The notes: a model not told the origin generated them from the letters alone. Counted from the stretch's first letter, positions 50,840-63,080 are shown. The stretch is DNA of 64,000 nt from Epiperipatus broadwayi (GCA_028023455.1 JAQFVV010006275.1:60001-124000); one strand, 5' to 3'. Translations and numbers: made by a program.

Positions 50840-52365
50840 GATATGTCAATAATTTATCTATGTCCAGTTTTAAATTAGTGAGTTGCATTCTTAAAATCTC
50901 CACATTCAGTGTTATGTAATCCATGTCTTTTCTGAAGTAGATTTAAAACTACAGTGAATCTCTCTCTACCAGTTATAACGATGCATATGCCAACAAATAC
51001 TTTTGTACAAGTCCATAGAGCTATGTACAGAAGTGGAATAGCTTATTGCAGCCAAAACCTTTGATAACTGTTTGAATTGTATCTTGAGATTCTCATTCAT
51101 GTTGAAGGTTATCAGCTTATCTTGCAAAATTATATTTGGCTATGGGTTTATTATTCAGTCTGGTATTTCCAATGATATCTCCAAACCTAGTTTTGAAATC
51201 GAAGTGAAGAACCTCCAAGTGGTTGACATACAACAAGAAGTTTTATTTTTGGATTGTACCTATCTTAAATAAGTTGGGGAACTTGGAAAGCTCATATCTT
51301 GCAATATTTTGCTTAAAAAACAATCTGGCAACAAAAACTGATATGACCAATTTTGCTTTGATGAGATTCAAATTTCTTCTTGCAGTTGTAAATAAGTAAG
51401 CAATATCTGTTTTACTCTTAAATTTTTTTTTTCTTTTAAACTTGAATCCTCATCTTTCAAAAAACTCTAAAACAGATTGAAAAAGTGCAAAAAATCTCAC
51501 CAAACATAAACCTTTTGAAAGCCAGCGGACTTCGATATGGAGAATCAATCGATAGAAATCTTGTCACTTTCCTCACATAATTGAGTGAGCAGTCTAGCGT
51601 TCAAACTGTTACTTTGAATTTTATTTACAGCTATTATAACAACCTGAAGCAATTGATGCAATTTGTCACTAAGGTTCTTGACTACTAAATGTTGCCTATG
51701 GAATACACAGTGAACTGCAAGCACTTGAGGTATGTGTTGTTTCAAGTAACTTATGAAACCACCATACTGACCAACCATAGCTGGAGCTCCATCTGTCGCA
51801 ACAGATATTATATTTGTCAGTGAAATTGCTTTTTCTCTCTTGAATAAAGCGAATGTACACCAGCAACAAAGCTTCATTACCGGGTAATGTTGACTCTTTC
51901 AATAGAAGGGAAAAAACTTTTTTTTTTGCAAAATGATTATATAATTAGTTTTCCACATTGTGACTCATTTCATCAATGTCTTTGAACTATGTTATTGCTC
52001 AAAGGAATCCTTTTTATAACATCTTGTGCAGGTTTATAGAGTACAGTGTTCAATACCTCGGTGACAGCCGGTAGAATCAGTTTCTCCCCTATGGTGTGCA
52101 GCTCACCAGACTTAGCATTGATTAGGGATATGTTGTATGATTCCCTTAATCCATCATCATTTTGCATTGATGATGAAATAAAAACATATTATCTATCATA
52201 GTTCTTCTGAATTTTATCTTTTAAGTGATTGAAAATATGACAAATCTTTTTTTTTTGTCAGATTGAATTCTGTTCAAGTGACCTGCTAGTTTTGATTATT
52301 TCATAGTGTTGTTGCTAAAGACTTTTTGCATTTGGGACACATTGGTAATTGTTTGTTTGATAATG
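50840..52365 (-). pseudogene. decayed hAT transposase (ZBED5/SCAND3-like)
   Basis: Minus-strand order: a BED-type zinc-finger remnant (CPKCKKSLATTL near 52330-52290), a linker, then HTIGEKLILPAVTEVLNT and IPLSNNIVQR (52140-51975). Next come the catalytic-core start (LKESTLPGNEALLL, near 51890, family form LDEST) and DGAPAMVGQYGGF with AVHCVFHRQHLV (51800-51690). The RNase-H-like helical insertion follows, and last the C-terminal dimerisation region (LAYAS..LVERD and LTNLKLDIDKLL, about 51040-50850). Several frameshifts and stops break the frame, and the first catalytic Asp position reads Lys, so it is inactive. Family proteins are about 550-650 residues; this relic covers about 500. Domesticated relatives exist in vertebrates, but nothing here suggests function. 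Confidence 0.88.
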
Positions 52366-54100
52366 ACTATCCAAATATGGCTGCATATAATTTTTTTTAA
52401 AAATATTGAGTTTAGACAATTAAATCTGCTTTATTTTAATACAATGTTAGTCATTATTTTACTGGTTGTGTTAGAATTAAAAATTAGCTGATGAACTCCT
52501 ATTTTGAAAAACAATCAAAGAAACAAACAAACAATAAAAAACTATGAGAACTTTTTAAAATGAATGAATTAATTTGTTTTGCAACCAAACATAAGTGCAA
52601 AGCATTACAAATTATTATTAGAATTGCATTAAATCAGGCAGACCTACACATAATCAGAAGGAAAGAGTAATGGACTTGAGAACTAAAAATATCTTATATA
52701 AATATATATCTTGTTTACATTTTCTCTAATTTCATTAATCTTATTTAATCATCTTTTTATTGTGAAGCTGTAATTAAAGACTCACATTTCTATATACATA
52801 TTATGTACTTGGATTTAAAAAAGCAAAAACATTCATTTTAATGATTAAAATTCCGAAGTTATGCAATTTTTTTATTTTTAACAAAAATAGAACTAAAAAT
52901 CTAGCAGTGAAAGTTGACTGCTTCAGACTAGGCAATTACCAAACAAACTTTTTTATAAAATGTTTCACATTTCTTTATGCAAATTCTGTAACTTGGATTT
53001 ACATCATTGCAACTTAATTTATTTCAGTAAAAATCTACATTTTTTATTTTAGTTACAATAAATTATAGGAATTTAGTTTGATTTCCTCACAGATATATTT
53101 AAATTTGTTGTCTGCACTGCTTTAATATGATGCAGAGAATTATAGGTGAAAATACTATTTCTGGATTCCTTTGAGAGGAAAAAAAAGAATTTTGGTCATA
53201 TTTGAGAGAATTGTTGTGATGAGCCTATATCTTTGAATCTTGAAAATCTCTTGGTTTCTCAAGTAATGGATCATATGGTTTATATATTGCATGTTCATTG
53301 GGTCTAGTGGAGAAATCAAACTCCAAAAAAAAAAAAAAAGTAACAGCAACATATAACATTTGTGATGCTTCATAACAAGACATTAAAAAGTCCAGAAAAA
53401 TTATAAAAATTGTTATTAGATGATAATTAGGAAATGATAGTGGGGAAATAGTGAAATAACTATTGTGTGATTAATGATATTTATGCCATTTTCAAAGTTA
53501 ACAAATTATTTTTACATGCTAAATGATCTCAAGGAAATGTATGAGAAGTTGAAAAATTAGTTGAAACATAATATAATGAATGGTTCATGCATGAGTGCTT
53601 AAAAATTGTTTTGAAAGCTTAAATCTAGAATATTCCCGATGAAGAAGCTATATATAATAACTTTTTAAAATAAAGTAATTTAAGCCTTCCAAATAAATAA
53701 AATTTATTGCATTTGGGAAGAGGGGGAGTCTTAAAAAATTAATAATGACTAAAATTATGAAATTTATTTAGTGATTTATTTAGAAAAAGTTTAAAGTGGA
53801 TCTTTTTACCTGGTAGTTTGTTAAAATAAAAAATAAAAAAACAAAGTAAAAAAAAGTTTAGGAAATATTAGAAAATTAGATAATACAATATATTCATAAA
53901 TATTCCCTTTTTGACTAGTTCCCATTAGAAATGAAATGTGTTTAAGAGAAATTAAAAATGTTATATTAGAAATATTGGAATATAAATAATATAAAGTTTA
54001 ATTTTATAAAATTGACTAAATGAAAGTAAGAAAATTGAAAACTGCTATGCATAGAAAAATTTAAGCAAGGATTGTCCAAATGAGAAAATAAATATATAAA
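52366..54100. other. AT-rich stretch without recognised gene
   Basis: Probably includes the 5' flank of the hAT relic, but its terminal repeat was not identified. The frames at 52306-52491 (+) and 53155-53373 (-) lack known domains. Confidence 0.45.
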
Positions 54101-54231
54101 GAAGAAAGGTAGTAGTCAAGTGCTGGTGGCTGAGTGGTCAGCACAGCTGTCTTACAAGCAGTTGTTCCAGGTTTGCATGTTAGCTTCCCGGACGATGCTT
54201 TGACACGTGGAAAAAAAGAAGGAAGGTAGTA
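54101..54231 (+). mobile_element. tRNA-derived SINE with 14-bp duplication
   Basis: The body at 54115-54217 has the pol III A box TGGCTGAGTGG and a region equivalent to the B box (ccaggtttgcatgtt), ending in a short A-rich tail. Flanks gaagaaaggtagta (54101-54114) and gaaggaaggtagta (54218-54231) match at 13 of 14 positions, a classical target-site duplication. It shares the gtcaagtg(t/c)tggtgg start with the SINE at 33547. The minus-strand frame at 54061-54357 reads through the SINE and is not a gene. Confidence 0.88.
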
Positions 54232-54839
54232 TTGATTTATCATTTGTAAGGGTAAAATAATTTGATTGAGAAAGGAGGTTAAATATACAAAATCTTTCAA
54301 TTGAAAAGAAAATAGATGTGAATAAGTATAATTATGTAATGAAACATTGAACCTCAAACAAATTTGTTTAAGGGAGGCTATATATATACAATCTTTTAAT
54401 TGAAAAGAAAGTAGATGTGAATAAATATAAAGTATAATGAAACATTGAACCTCAAAGAAAATTTCTACTATTTAATAATGATACTATTGGATATGGTGTG
54501 AACATTACTTTTTTTAGAAAAAGTATACTTTTAATACTTAAGATATATCATAGAATAGCACAAATATCTGAAGTATGTGTGACATTTACTTCAGTCTTAT
54601 TTAATTTCAGTAGTTTTGTTTAGTGATTAATAATACCTATAAAATGTTTTTTTAATTTTTCATATAAAATCTAAAATATGAAAAACTAAAATTATGAACC
54701 TAAGTTGTAATTTAATAACTGCTATTATATTTTGATAAATATTTTTCCAAATTTGACAATATTATGAATCTGTTTTGGTTTTTCAAAGCTTTAATCATTG
54801 CCAAAATGGTTGTAGAATCAAAAAATCATTTTGTAATCT
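54232..54839. other. AT-rich stretch with short duplication
   Basis: A block of about 60 bp (aatctttcaattgaaaagaaa ... gaaacattgaacctcaaa; starts near 54291 and 54390) occurs twice with few differences, a local duplication of about 100-bp period. No gene seen. Confidence 0.55.
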
Positions 54840-56760
54840 ATAAATTCAAAGCATAATGCAATTCTTACTCATTGGTTCTTATCATAATTTATCTCATGAA
54901 ATTTTCTGTACTATAATCACTTCAAAAGCCCTTTTGTTCTTTTAAATTGAGTTGATTCCAAGTCATATTACACATACACTGAAATGAGTTTAGCAAAGAT
55001 CTTGTGAAGAATTAATAGAAGATTGAAGTATCTGTAATATATGGCATCTTCTTTTTTAGTTTTCTTAAATATCAGTATGTTTTCTATCATCTGATATATT
55101 TTTATCATTTAGATTTTTGATATTTAGCTTTGCCATAATTTATTTCCTTAATGGTATCTTTTGAAATATCTACAGTAATTCTATTTTTGCTTAGAGGTTT
55201 TCCATTATTATCTATTTACATAAAACATTTGGAATTCCAAGTGATTTTGCAGTTGTAGGACTATTTTATTTTTGTAGCTTTCTTCTATTCCCTTTGTAAT
55301 GTCTTTCTTTTTTTTTATTAATAGTGTCATTTCAAAATAACTTTCCTTTCAATACCAATATGTTGTGTTGTTTTATATTTTTTAGATGCTTGTTCCTTTT
55401 TTATAGTTTTTATTTTCTACCATTTTAAAAAGTTACATTTTTTAATGCCACCATTTACTATTTTTGTTACCTCTTTACAGAATTCCATTATGTTATTTTA
55501 AATAAGTCATTTAAATTTTTTATTTATTTCATTTTTATATATATTGTCTTGACTAAATTTAAAATTTACCAAATTATTTTTTGATATAGCAGTTTTTAAC
55601 AAAGTGTGTCATTTTCTTAATGATATCATTCAAGTCTAAACCATCTTTAAAGGCTGACAATATTTTTAAATACTTTGTCCATTTTTCCCTAAATTTATTA
55701 GAATACACATGAAAGTTACAGATATCAATTGAAAATATTATTTTTGCTTTTATCTCTAGCTTTGTGTTGCAATATATCTTAAATCTTAATTATTGATGAT
55801 TATATTTTATACCAGGCATGTACCTGACTTACGTAAAGGCCGTTGTTTGTTGAAAGGTTGCATTAACAAGTGTACTGATTTTTTACCGAGTGTTTTTTCC
55901 TTCAAAAAGTTTTATTCCATATGTCTTTTGTAAAATACCATTTGCAGAATTATTTGCTTTGAATAAAATTCTCATAATCAAATTAAGCCTTTTAATTTAA
56001 GGAAGGAATTATTTTCTTCGCATAAAATACTTAATAAAAAACTTATAATGGTGGAACAAATCATGTGATGGCATTACGGACATTTAGGGATTTTATATAT
56101 AAGATTAAATTATTACAATTTCAAAGTACATATATTGTTTTAGTTAAAATATCTAATTCTGCTATAACTTCACTTGGATGTTTTCATGCCTATTTAATTT
56201 TTTTCAAAAAAATAATTTATAGCTTCTTTTTTACAAGTCTTTAAAATTTTTGTCTTCATAACCAAATTTTCTCCCAGAATTTTTATCTTTCAATTGTTTT
56301 TCAATTCTAGCATTAAAAACTATCCAGTTTGCCATTGTTTGTTATCCTCGTATTGCAGTTTATTCTGCATCTTAATTTAAGAGCTGTTTCATCAACTTTA
56401 GTGAGCTTTTTCAGATGCTATAAAAGTATGAAGTCTATCTATTACATTATTTATATAACAATAATATGTATATAAATATATTTTGATAGTCTGCCATAAT
56501 TATACTAATATGAAAAGAAATACTAAATTGGCATTTAAATATGTTTATTGAATTATTATCACCAAGACCACTTTCGATGCTTTTATATCATATTTATGAT
56601 TATTCTGCTGGAAAAAAAAAACGTTTTTTGCTCATTTGAATACTGTTTGTTTTCTGGTTCATTATATATTCATTTTTTTCAATGAACCACACCTCTTTGA
56701 TTTTGTATTTGCGATCATTTCTGTCTTTGCACATTATTTTAACTCAATCTAGATCAAAAC
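54840..56760 (-). pseudogene. decayed CFDP2/RTE-like LINE, interrupted by repeat C
   Basis: On the minus strand the endonuclease part (about 56760-55690) aligns at nucleotide level with 31560-32200 of the other copy. For example, attctgct.ta.cttcacttgga near 56156 corresponds to a block near 31573, and the accaatat..tgttgt block near 55355 corresponds to one near 30982. RT remnants near 55060-54900 read YFNLLLILHKIFAKLI and LESTQFKRTKGL, equivalent to the 'P-K-E-Q-A-G-F' region. The catalytic Asp box lies outside the preserved part. A dispersed element is inserted at about 55810-56105. Confidence 0.72.
55810..56105 (+). mobile_element. dispersed repeat C, copy 2, inserted in LINE
   Basis: Matches the reverse complement of 37191-37496. 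The LINE sequence resumes directly after it: compare attattgatgattatatttt before and attacaatttcaaagtacat after with the contiguous sequence near 31490-31550. This marks the exact insertion. The flanks share attttata, a possible 8-bp duplication, or an AT target as used by Helitrons; AT-richness prevents a decision. Confidence 0.75.
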
Positions 56761-58594
56761 TATGACTGTGCTACCTTTTGTGAATATGACATGAAAGTGT
56801 CAAAAGTATACTTGATGATAATAATTCAATAAACATTTAAACTCTGATTTAGTATTTTTTTTATCTTAATATATATAATATAGTGAATCTACACAATGTT
56901 ATGTCAATTGAATTTTCAGAGAATTATATAATGAAAGTTTAAAATATACAAAGGTCTCAATAGAGATTACTGCATATATGAGATTATCCAGATAATAACA
57001 AGTATTAGGTCTATGTTTTCATAGTACTTGATAATTTTTATATATTTCACCATAGAACTCAACAGCCTATCTATTTTAACTTTTGCAAAGATATTAGTTT
57101 TATCAGCATCAAACCAACACATGTCTAAAAATTCCACTGTTCATCAGAACTTTTTCAAACATACCAATTTGCCATTCAATTCCAAATGGTTAAACATCTT
57201 TCAAAAAATAGATAACAAATTGTTATTCATTTCGTGTAATGAATATTTTTTGTTATTATTTTAAACTGCTTCATATGAAATTCTTAAAGTTTATTAGATT
57301 AGATATTAAAAATCTGTTGATTGACTTAGAATTTTTGAATGTTATATGTAAATAAATGTTTCTGAATAGTTCTTGAGTTGATATATAAGATAACATCATC
57401 TAATTATTATTACCACTGATAATAATTGAATCATTTAGTAGCTTGAGAAGTTGTGACAAAGTAAGCTTTAATCCTGGAATCTTCAGTTTCAAATCTGTTA
57501 CTTTATTATTGCACCAACTGCATGTTCTTATTGCCAATAAATATATGCTCAATGATATTAACATGCTTAAAAATTTATTGCTTTAATTGATTAGTATAGT
57601 TTGAAGTGTTATATATATATGGACACTCTCATATATGATTTTAAAAATAACAAATTGCTTATATTATATTGAAATTTAAATATGTTTATTTGAATTAGAA
57701 AGGGGAATGTTATTTTTAACTAGTAATAAGAATTCTTGAAAGTTATTTTAACATCATTATCTCTGGGAAGTTGTTATAGTATTCATAGCAGGTAGAGTAA
57801 TTAAGAAATACTCCAAGACATATAAATCTGTTCTCATTAATTTTTATGTTATATATATAAATAAAATTAAGAGGTTTTTAACTGTAATTTGCATTGTTTA
57901 TAAATGTTCATAAAGCTGTTAAAGCAGTTATTTAGAAAATAAGCATAGCTGGCAATTCATACATTTATGGAAATTAGTTATTTGCATCTACCCATAGGTT
58001 TTTAAAAAGATTAATAATTCATATATATAATTCAAATAAATTTGAATAATAGTTCCCCTACTGAAAGTTCTTAATTGTATTGCAAACTGTTAAAATTAAT
58101 TTTGAAACAGAAACTGTAATTTATAATTTTAAAAATATATAGAAAATAAAAAGTTTTAAAATAATATAAAACAAAATGGATTTTTTTATTTAGAATTTCA
58201 TCTAATTCACATTGTTACATATAGTTTAAAATATTAAACTGACCTGTAGAATAAGTTTTGTCAACAACTTGGTCCTTGTTCTCTATTGATTAAGACTAAA
58301 TATGAAAGTATAACTCAATATTTAAATAAATAGTGTTTATATATATATTCAATATCATTTATTTTTAAAAATATGGCTCATTAATAGTGATTTTATACAA
58401 ATTAAGGCTTTCTTAGGTATTGAAATTAAGTAATTAAGTCAGAATAACAAACTTTGAAGTTACTATGCTACAAATTTAAAGAAAATCTAATTTTCATTGA
58501 GCAGCTAGAAAAAAACAATTATATGGATATTCAAATAGCGTACACCTGATTTTTAGTAAGTTCTTTCAATTGGTCAAAATAACTATTTATTTTT
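56761..58594. other. AT-rich stretch without recognised gene
   Basis: No recognisable gene or repeat. The 78-codon frame at 57028-57264 is open with a reasonably mixed composition but has no known domain. Confidence 0.5.
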
Positions 58595-58730
58595 TCCTGT
58601 CTTCTTAATTTTTTTTTTTAAGTGTCATAGCATCTGCGGACGTGAACCCAAACCCAGGCAACTGCCTGCAAGTGCAAGGCAGTCGCGCTGACCTCTTGAC
58701 CACCAATGCAAGACTCCTGTTTTCTTAATT
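58595..58730 (-). mobile_element. tRNA-derived SINE with 16-bp duplication
   Basis: The body 58611-58714 on the minus strand has TGGTcaAGAGG (A box) and GGTTCACGTCC (B box), then a poly-A tail seen as T run on the plus strand. Flanks tcctgtcttcttaatt (58595-58610) and tcctgttttcttaatt (58715-58730) match at 15 of 16. It is the best preserved pol III promoter of the three SINEs and locally the most GC-rich sequence. Confidence 0.9.
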
Positions 58731-60095
58731 GGGAATTGATTTAGGGCTTTTTTTAGTTTGAAAGTTCATTATTTTTTCCACTGAAGCAAACCTGGCTGGA
58801 GAAGTAATATTAACATAGAGAGTAATTGCACAATGAAATCTGTTTTATATATATAAAAAAAAATCCCTCTTAATGGTACTGATTTAAACAAGATTAGTTC
58901 TAATTCAGTGTGTGTGGGTAGGGATGGAATGTAGTTTATTTTATCATCACTTGCTTTTTAATTTTATTTTTTTAATATTTATAAGTAAAAAGTATTCAAA
59001 TGTTATATAGCTTATAATAATAATAATTATTATTATTATCGTTATCATTATTATTATATTGTACATAGTAAATGTCTCTTAACTTACATGTAAGAAAGCA
59101 TAAATTCACAGTCCAAATTAATATACTGCAATTTTGCAATACAAAGCAAAAAGATAGAGAAAATGAATTCTTTCTCTGAATGTACATAAATATGAACTTA
59201 CTTAAATAATTACCAGTAAATATAAAGTTCAAAAACTTTTTTAATGTGATCACTAAACCAACACAGGTTTCAGTTGTTTCTTGAGCTGTGTGAATGTCTT
59301 TTATGATAAATTGTAATTTTTTGGTATATTTTAATATCACTCATGGCCAGTATGTATCTGAAGGGAAAATATGATTTATATAAAATTCAACTTTTGCAAA
59401 AAAGATTACTTTCATAAATAAAGGATTACCTGTATTCAGGATTTCCACTACAAATTTATCCTTTTGCAACTGAAATTCATCTTGTGGGTGATTTGAGAGA
59501 AAAATAACACAATATCAATTTATTATGATTTATTCACAAAATCGCTAATAATGTAATCATGCAAGTCATATTGACTGTCACTCAAAAGGCTACAACTCTA
59601 CATCAAAATTAAATGATCAATACATTGTGATGGATCATCATCAATTTGTGAGCCACCATAACCTTATATCATATTATTTCATAATTTGTAAAAAATTATG
59701 TGATACATATAACTGAGACCAATCTAGAAACTACCCATTTAGTAAAAAATAGAAATGCTCCAGTTTTACTTTAATGTATATAAAGCTAAAGATATAGCAA
59801 TGCATCAACATATTTTTATTTTACTCTGATAAAATGATAATTTGAGCAAGTGTTTTATATATTTTTATTTCATTAAAATGTTTTTGTATGTATTGGAAAT
59901 TCTGAATATTTACCTTCAGACTTTTAGATAATTAATCTTAAAATAACTATAATATCTTTTTATTTAAGTTCTAAAAATCCATTGCCAATATGTTTGCACC
60001 GGGGAATACAAATCATGTCATCAGAATCATCAAGATGTAGATCAAGAAGTCTTCCTGATCAATATAAGCACTATCTGCATACAATCATAATTATG
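58731..60095. other. AT-rich stretch; AAT/ATT microsatellite
   Basis: A short palindromic microsatellite (ataataataataattattattatt) lies at about 59015-59060. The minus-strand frame at 58996-59340 (114 codons) ends in poly-Asn/Tyr from that repeat and has no known domain. The segment near 59995-60080 is less AT-rich and may hold the eroded N-terminal part of the transposase that follows. Confidence 0.45.
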
Positions 60096-60935
60096 ATTTT
60101 AAAAAAGAAATACTACACAAATTGTAAAACAGTGATGAAATCAATAGAATTATAAAAACTCTGCAACATCTATTATAAATTAGTACCAAAATTGGTTTGT
60201 TGAAAGAAAATAACATAGTGATAAAAAGAATGTTAAATTAAGTATAATACTATTAAACAAAATTGGACAAATAATTGAACATATGGAATTAAACATAACT
60301 TTCATTAGGAATGGATCAAAACAGTTACAGTTCACATTAAAATGTGCAACATTACAAGTTGATTATCAAAATTCTGCAAAGGCAATTAAGGAACAATTAT
60401 ATTTTTCTTGAAATGCTATAGAATTGAGACAAAAAATTGTATTTATTGGTGAATCGGGGTTTAATTGCCATCTTCGATGAACAAAGATGCAATTGAAAGT
60501 TAATGCATCAGCGTGTATAATTGTAACAATGATTAGAGGATAAAATGTTTATATAATTGTGGAATAAATATTCAGGAATAGTGGGTCATGTGATTATTGT
60601 GCATTAACTTCAAATATTTTTTGCAACTTTTTTTAGAGATTACTTTTGGAAAAATTGTGATTAGTTTTGAATTATGTGTTAACAAGACCAGACAATACAT
60701 AAACTTACTGGTCAGATGAGACACATTCTGTTTTTTCTATGCACTCTTCAATAATGAATCCAATCAAAGAAGTTTTTTCAAAAAATTAAATTATGTGCAA
60801 GAATACGCCAGCTGTTCCTTTAAATCATGAACACGTAACACTTTTGCAACTATTACTCCAATAGATTATCACAACTATTACATGAATAAGTGTACAAAAC
60901 AAACAGCAGAAATTACAGAACATTAAGCTATGTGT
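60096..60935 (+). pseudogene. decayed IS630/Tc1-like DDE transposase
   Basis: Near 60436 the plus strand reads IVFIGESGFNCHLR. In the family this block is (I/V)-x-F-I-D-E-(S/T)-x-F-N, so the first catalytic Asp has become Gly. Downstream are RTKMQLKVNA-like and GQNVYIIV-like blocks (about 60475-60560) and the conserved end NPIKEVFSKN near 60754-60783 (family: N-P-I-E-x-x-(F/W)-S), in which the third catalytic acid is Lys. A C-terminal helical tail follows to about 60930. Two catalytic positions are lost and several stops interrupt it, so it is inactive. A helix-turn-helix N terminus is expected upstream but is too decayed to recognise. Confidence 0.72.
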
Positions 60936-61045
60936 GCCATTAAATGATTATCTTATGTTCATTGTTACTTATAATAAAATTTTGAATTTCTGAACAACTT
61001 TAGATTTTATTTTTATGACAATAATTTAAGAAAACAAATATGTAG

Positions 61046-61196
61046 AAAAACTTGATTCGCTAAAAGATGAATTTGATCTGCAAAAAGGTGAATTCAATTT
61101 GGGAGAAAAACAAATTTAGTTTGTAAAAGGATAAGTTTGATTTGCAAAAAAAAAAAAAAATGAATATGATCTGCAAACTGATGAATTTGGAGTGCA
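61046..61196 (+). repeat. 21-bp-unit minisatellite with coding-like period
   Basis: About seven units follow the pattern gatgaatttgatctgcaaaaa. In one frame each unit reads as a seven-residue KDEFDLQ-like repeat (KDEFDLQKGEFNL at the start), later broken by stops and by a 15-A run. It lies between two transposon relics. A period of exactly seven codons would make a coiled-coil-like heptad, so it may descend from a coding repeat. Confidence 0.7.
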
Positions 61197-61379
61197 AATT
61201 CTATATAAAACTCACACACATTAATTGATTGTCTGTTTTCCTAGAATTGAAGATGATGTTTAGTTAATTAATTGATATGGCAGAGGAGGATTTTTCATAT
61301 TAATTGACAAAAAAAATTATAAAATAGATAAAAAATATACTACAACAACTTAGTATTAGATAGAAAGTTGTAGGATCAT
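61197..61379. other. no recognised feature
   Basis: AT-rich spacer, possibly eroded 5' LINE sequence. Confidence 0.4.
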
Positions 61380-62480
61380 TATGAAGAAAAGATAGCATTA
61401 CTATTAAAAAGAGTGGTGTTAACTATTGGAAGAGTTCTACAAGGAAATATGTAATAATAAAGAACAAAAGAAAAAATAATTTCTATAGCACAACATTTTT
61501 AAAAATACTACTTATTTAAAGTAAATAGATGAAACATGCAATTGAATCTGTGATGGATGAAAAATCTCCTGGAAATAATGGAATTATTATTGATATCTTA
61601 AGAAAGGCAGGTAAAGAATTATAGAAATTGTTGTCAAAACTATATACCAAATGTTTTAGATGATGGGAAGAATATAGTAGTAATATTTAAGAAAAATTAA
61701 AAAGAAAATATTAGATATTACAGAAATCATCCAAAAGAATACCTATAGTATTTTGTACAAAATTAAATAGGAAGCTAAAGAAATAAAAATAAATGAAGAT
61801 TATTTACGTCATCTAGATTTTGCAGATGATATAATTATTTTTCTAAATAATGCTCCAAAGTTTTAGAAAATACACGAACTATCAGATAAAAGGAAGAAAA
61901 TTACAAAAATCAAAAAAGAAAATGATAATTGGAAATAATAGTTCAGATGTTAACAATAACAAATACCTTGATCAGATTATCAATAGAGATGAAATACAAT
62001 TAATAAAATTTTAATAATAGAATTAAATTTGGATGGAAGGCTTTTGGTAGGAATAATTTAATATTAAAAGAAAGTATGCCCACATATTGAAAATAAAAAA
62101 ATGTTAGTAAATATATTTGATCATGTTCGACATTTAGTGCTTAATAGAACATTACAGATTTTAGATTACATTGTGAAGTATGGAGAAATGTATGTTAGAA
62201 AAAATATGGAAAAGATAGAAAACAAAGCACTTGTAGAACAAACACATTATTGAAATTATTGAAAGAATTGAGAGGAGTAAATGTAGCTAAGCTGAATCTA
62301 TTGATAGAAATTTTAAATTAGATTGCAACATATTGTAAAAGACCTAGAAATAGATCATGTGTGAGATAGATGAATGAATTAGAATTTTGAAGTGATATGT
62401 ATAAGTAAAGCTATGGCTTTCAAAAACTGGATTAAACAAGAGGAGACTGAAAACAATATTTATACATTTTGGTAAAGAAA
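61380..62480 (+). pseudogene. decayed CFDP2/RTE-like LINE, 3' half
   Basis: Across frameshifts the plus strand shows the linker into RT (family: E-E-F-Y-x-E-L-Y-x-N-K-E-Q; here STRKYVIIKNK near 61430), MDEKSPGNNGIIIDIL-like sequence near 61553-61600, and the catalytic block YLRHLDFADDIIIF at 61801-61842, almost identical to HLDFADDIVVF of the copy near 30390. A C-terminal domain follows with YLDQIINRDE near 61960 and RGVNVAKL near 62275, ending close to 62480. The segment between motifs near 61740 is shortened. The endonuclease half is missing. Confidence 0.82.
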
Positions 62481-62984
62481 AAATTATTGTAGAGATTCTT
62501 TGTTTTTCTCACTACACTTCATCATTAATATTCATGACTGGTTGTTTGCAAATAGTAGTTGAATTCTCAGTAGATTCTTTAGGCATTATTTTTTATTTTC
62601 TCTTACGATGATTGTAATCAACATAAATATCAAATTGTTTTATTTAAATGAAATATATGTGAGTTTTTAAGTAAAAAAAAAAATTTGGAAGAAATAAAAG
62701 CTTGCAATTTTTAAAAAAATAAATGTAATGAAAGGACTGCTAAAGACTGCATTTTAAAATATTAAATATGTTAATGTCTTATGGTTTTTTATATAATGTA
62801 AATAAATTTTAAAGCATGTGTATGTGTAGGCGGGTTTATATTAAATTACTGATTTTTTAATTCTATTTATTTTATTATGGAAGTGTTTTATTTCTCTCAC
62901 AAAGAAAAAAAAAGAACTAATAAATATTTATTGAATAATTCTCTTAAATTATGGTAATAAATCAATATTAGTATACTGAACTTT
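62481..62984. other. AT-rich stretch without recognised gene
   Basis: No coding or repeat signal beyond A/T runs. Confidence 0.5.
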
Positions 62985-63080
62985 AAGATGTGTGTGGTTA
63001 TGTGTATTGGTTATATAAGATGGAGAGTATTGGTGAAGGAAAATTAAAAGTCTGTGTTCAAATCCTCTTTAATTAATTAA
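62985..63080 (+). repeat. family A tRNA-like segment
   Basis: gtgtgtggttatgtgtattggttatataagatggagag followed by gtctgtgttcaaatcctct matches the promoter-like part of the family A copy at 14560-14780. The B box is GTTCAAATCC. Confidence 0.6.

Noticed and set aside
51271-51282. aagttggggaac as an inverted partner of the gttccccaactt terminus at 50344
   Set aside because: On the minus strand this stretch codes for the conserved K-F-P-N-L-type residues of the hAT transposase, so it is coding sequence, not a terminal repeat; the match is coincidental.
54061-54357. 98-codon minus-strand frame
   Set aside because: It reads antisense through a SINE and its flanks and has no coding character.
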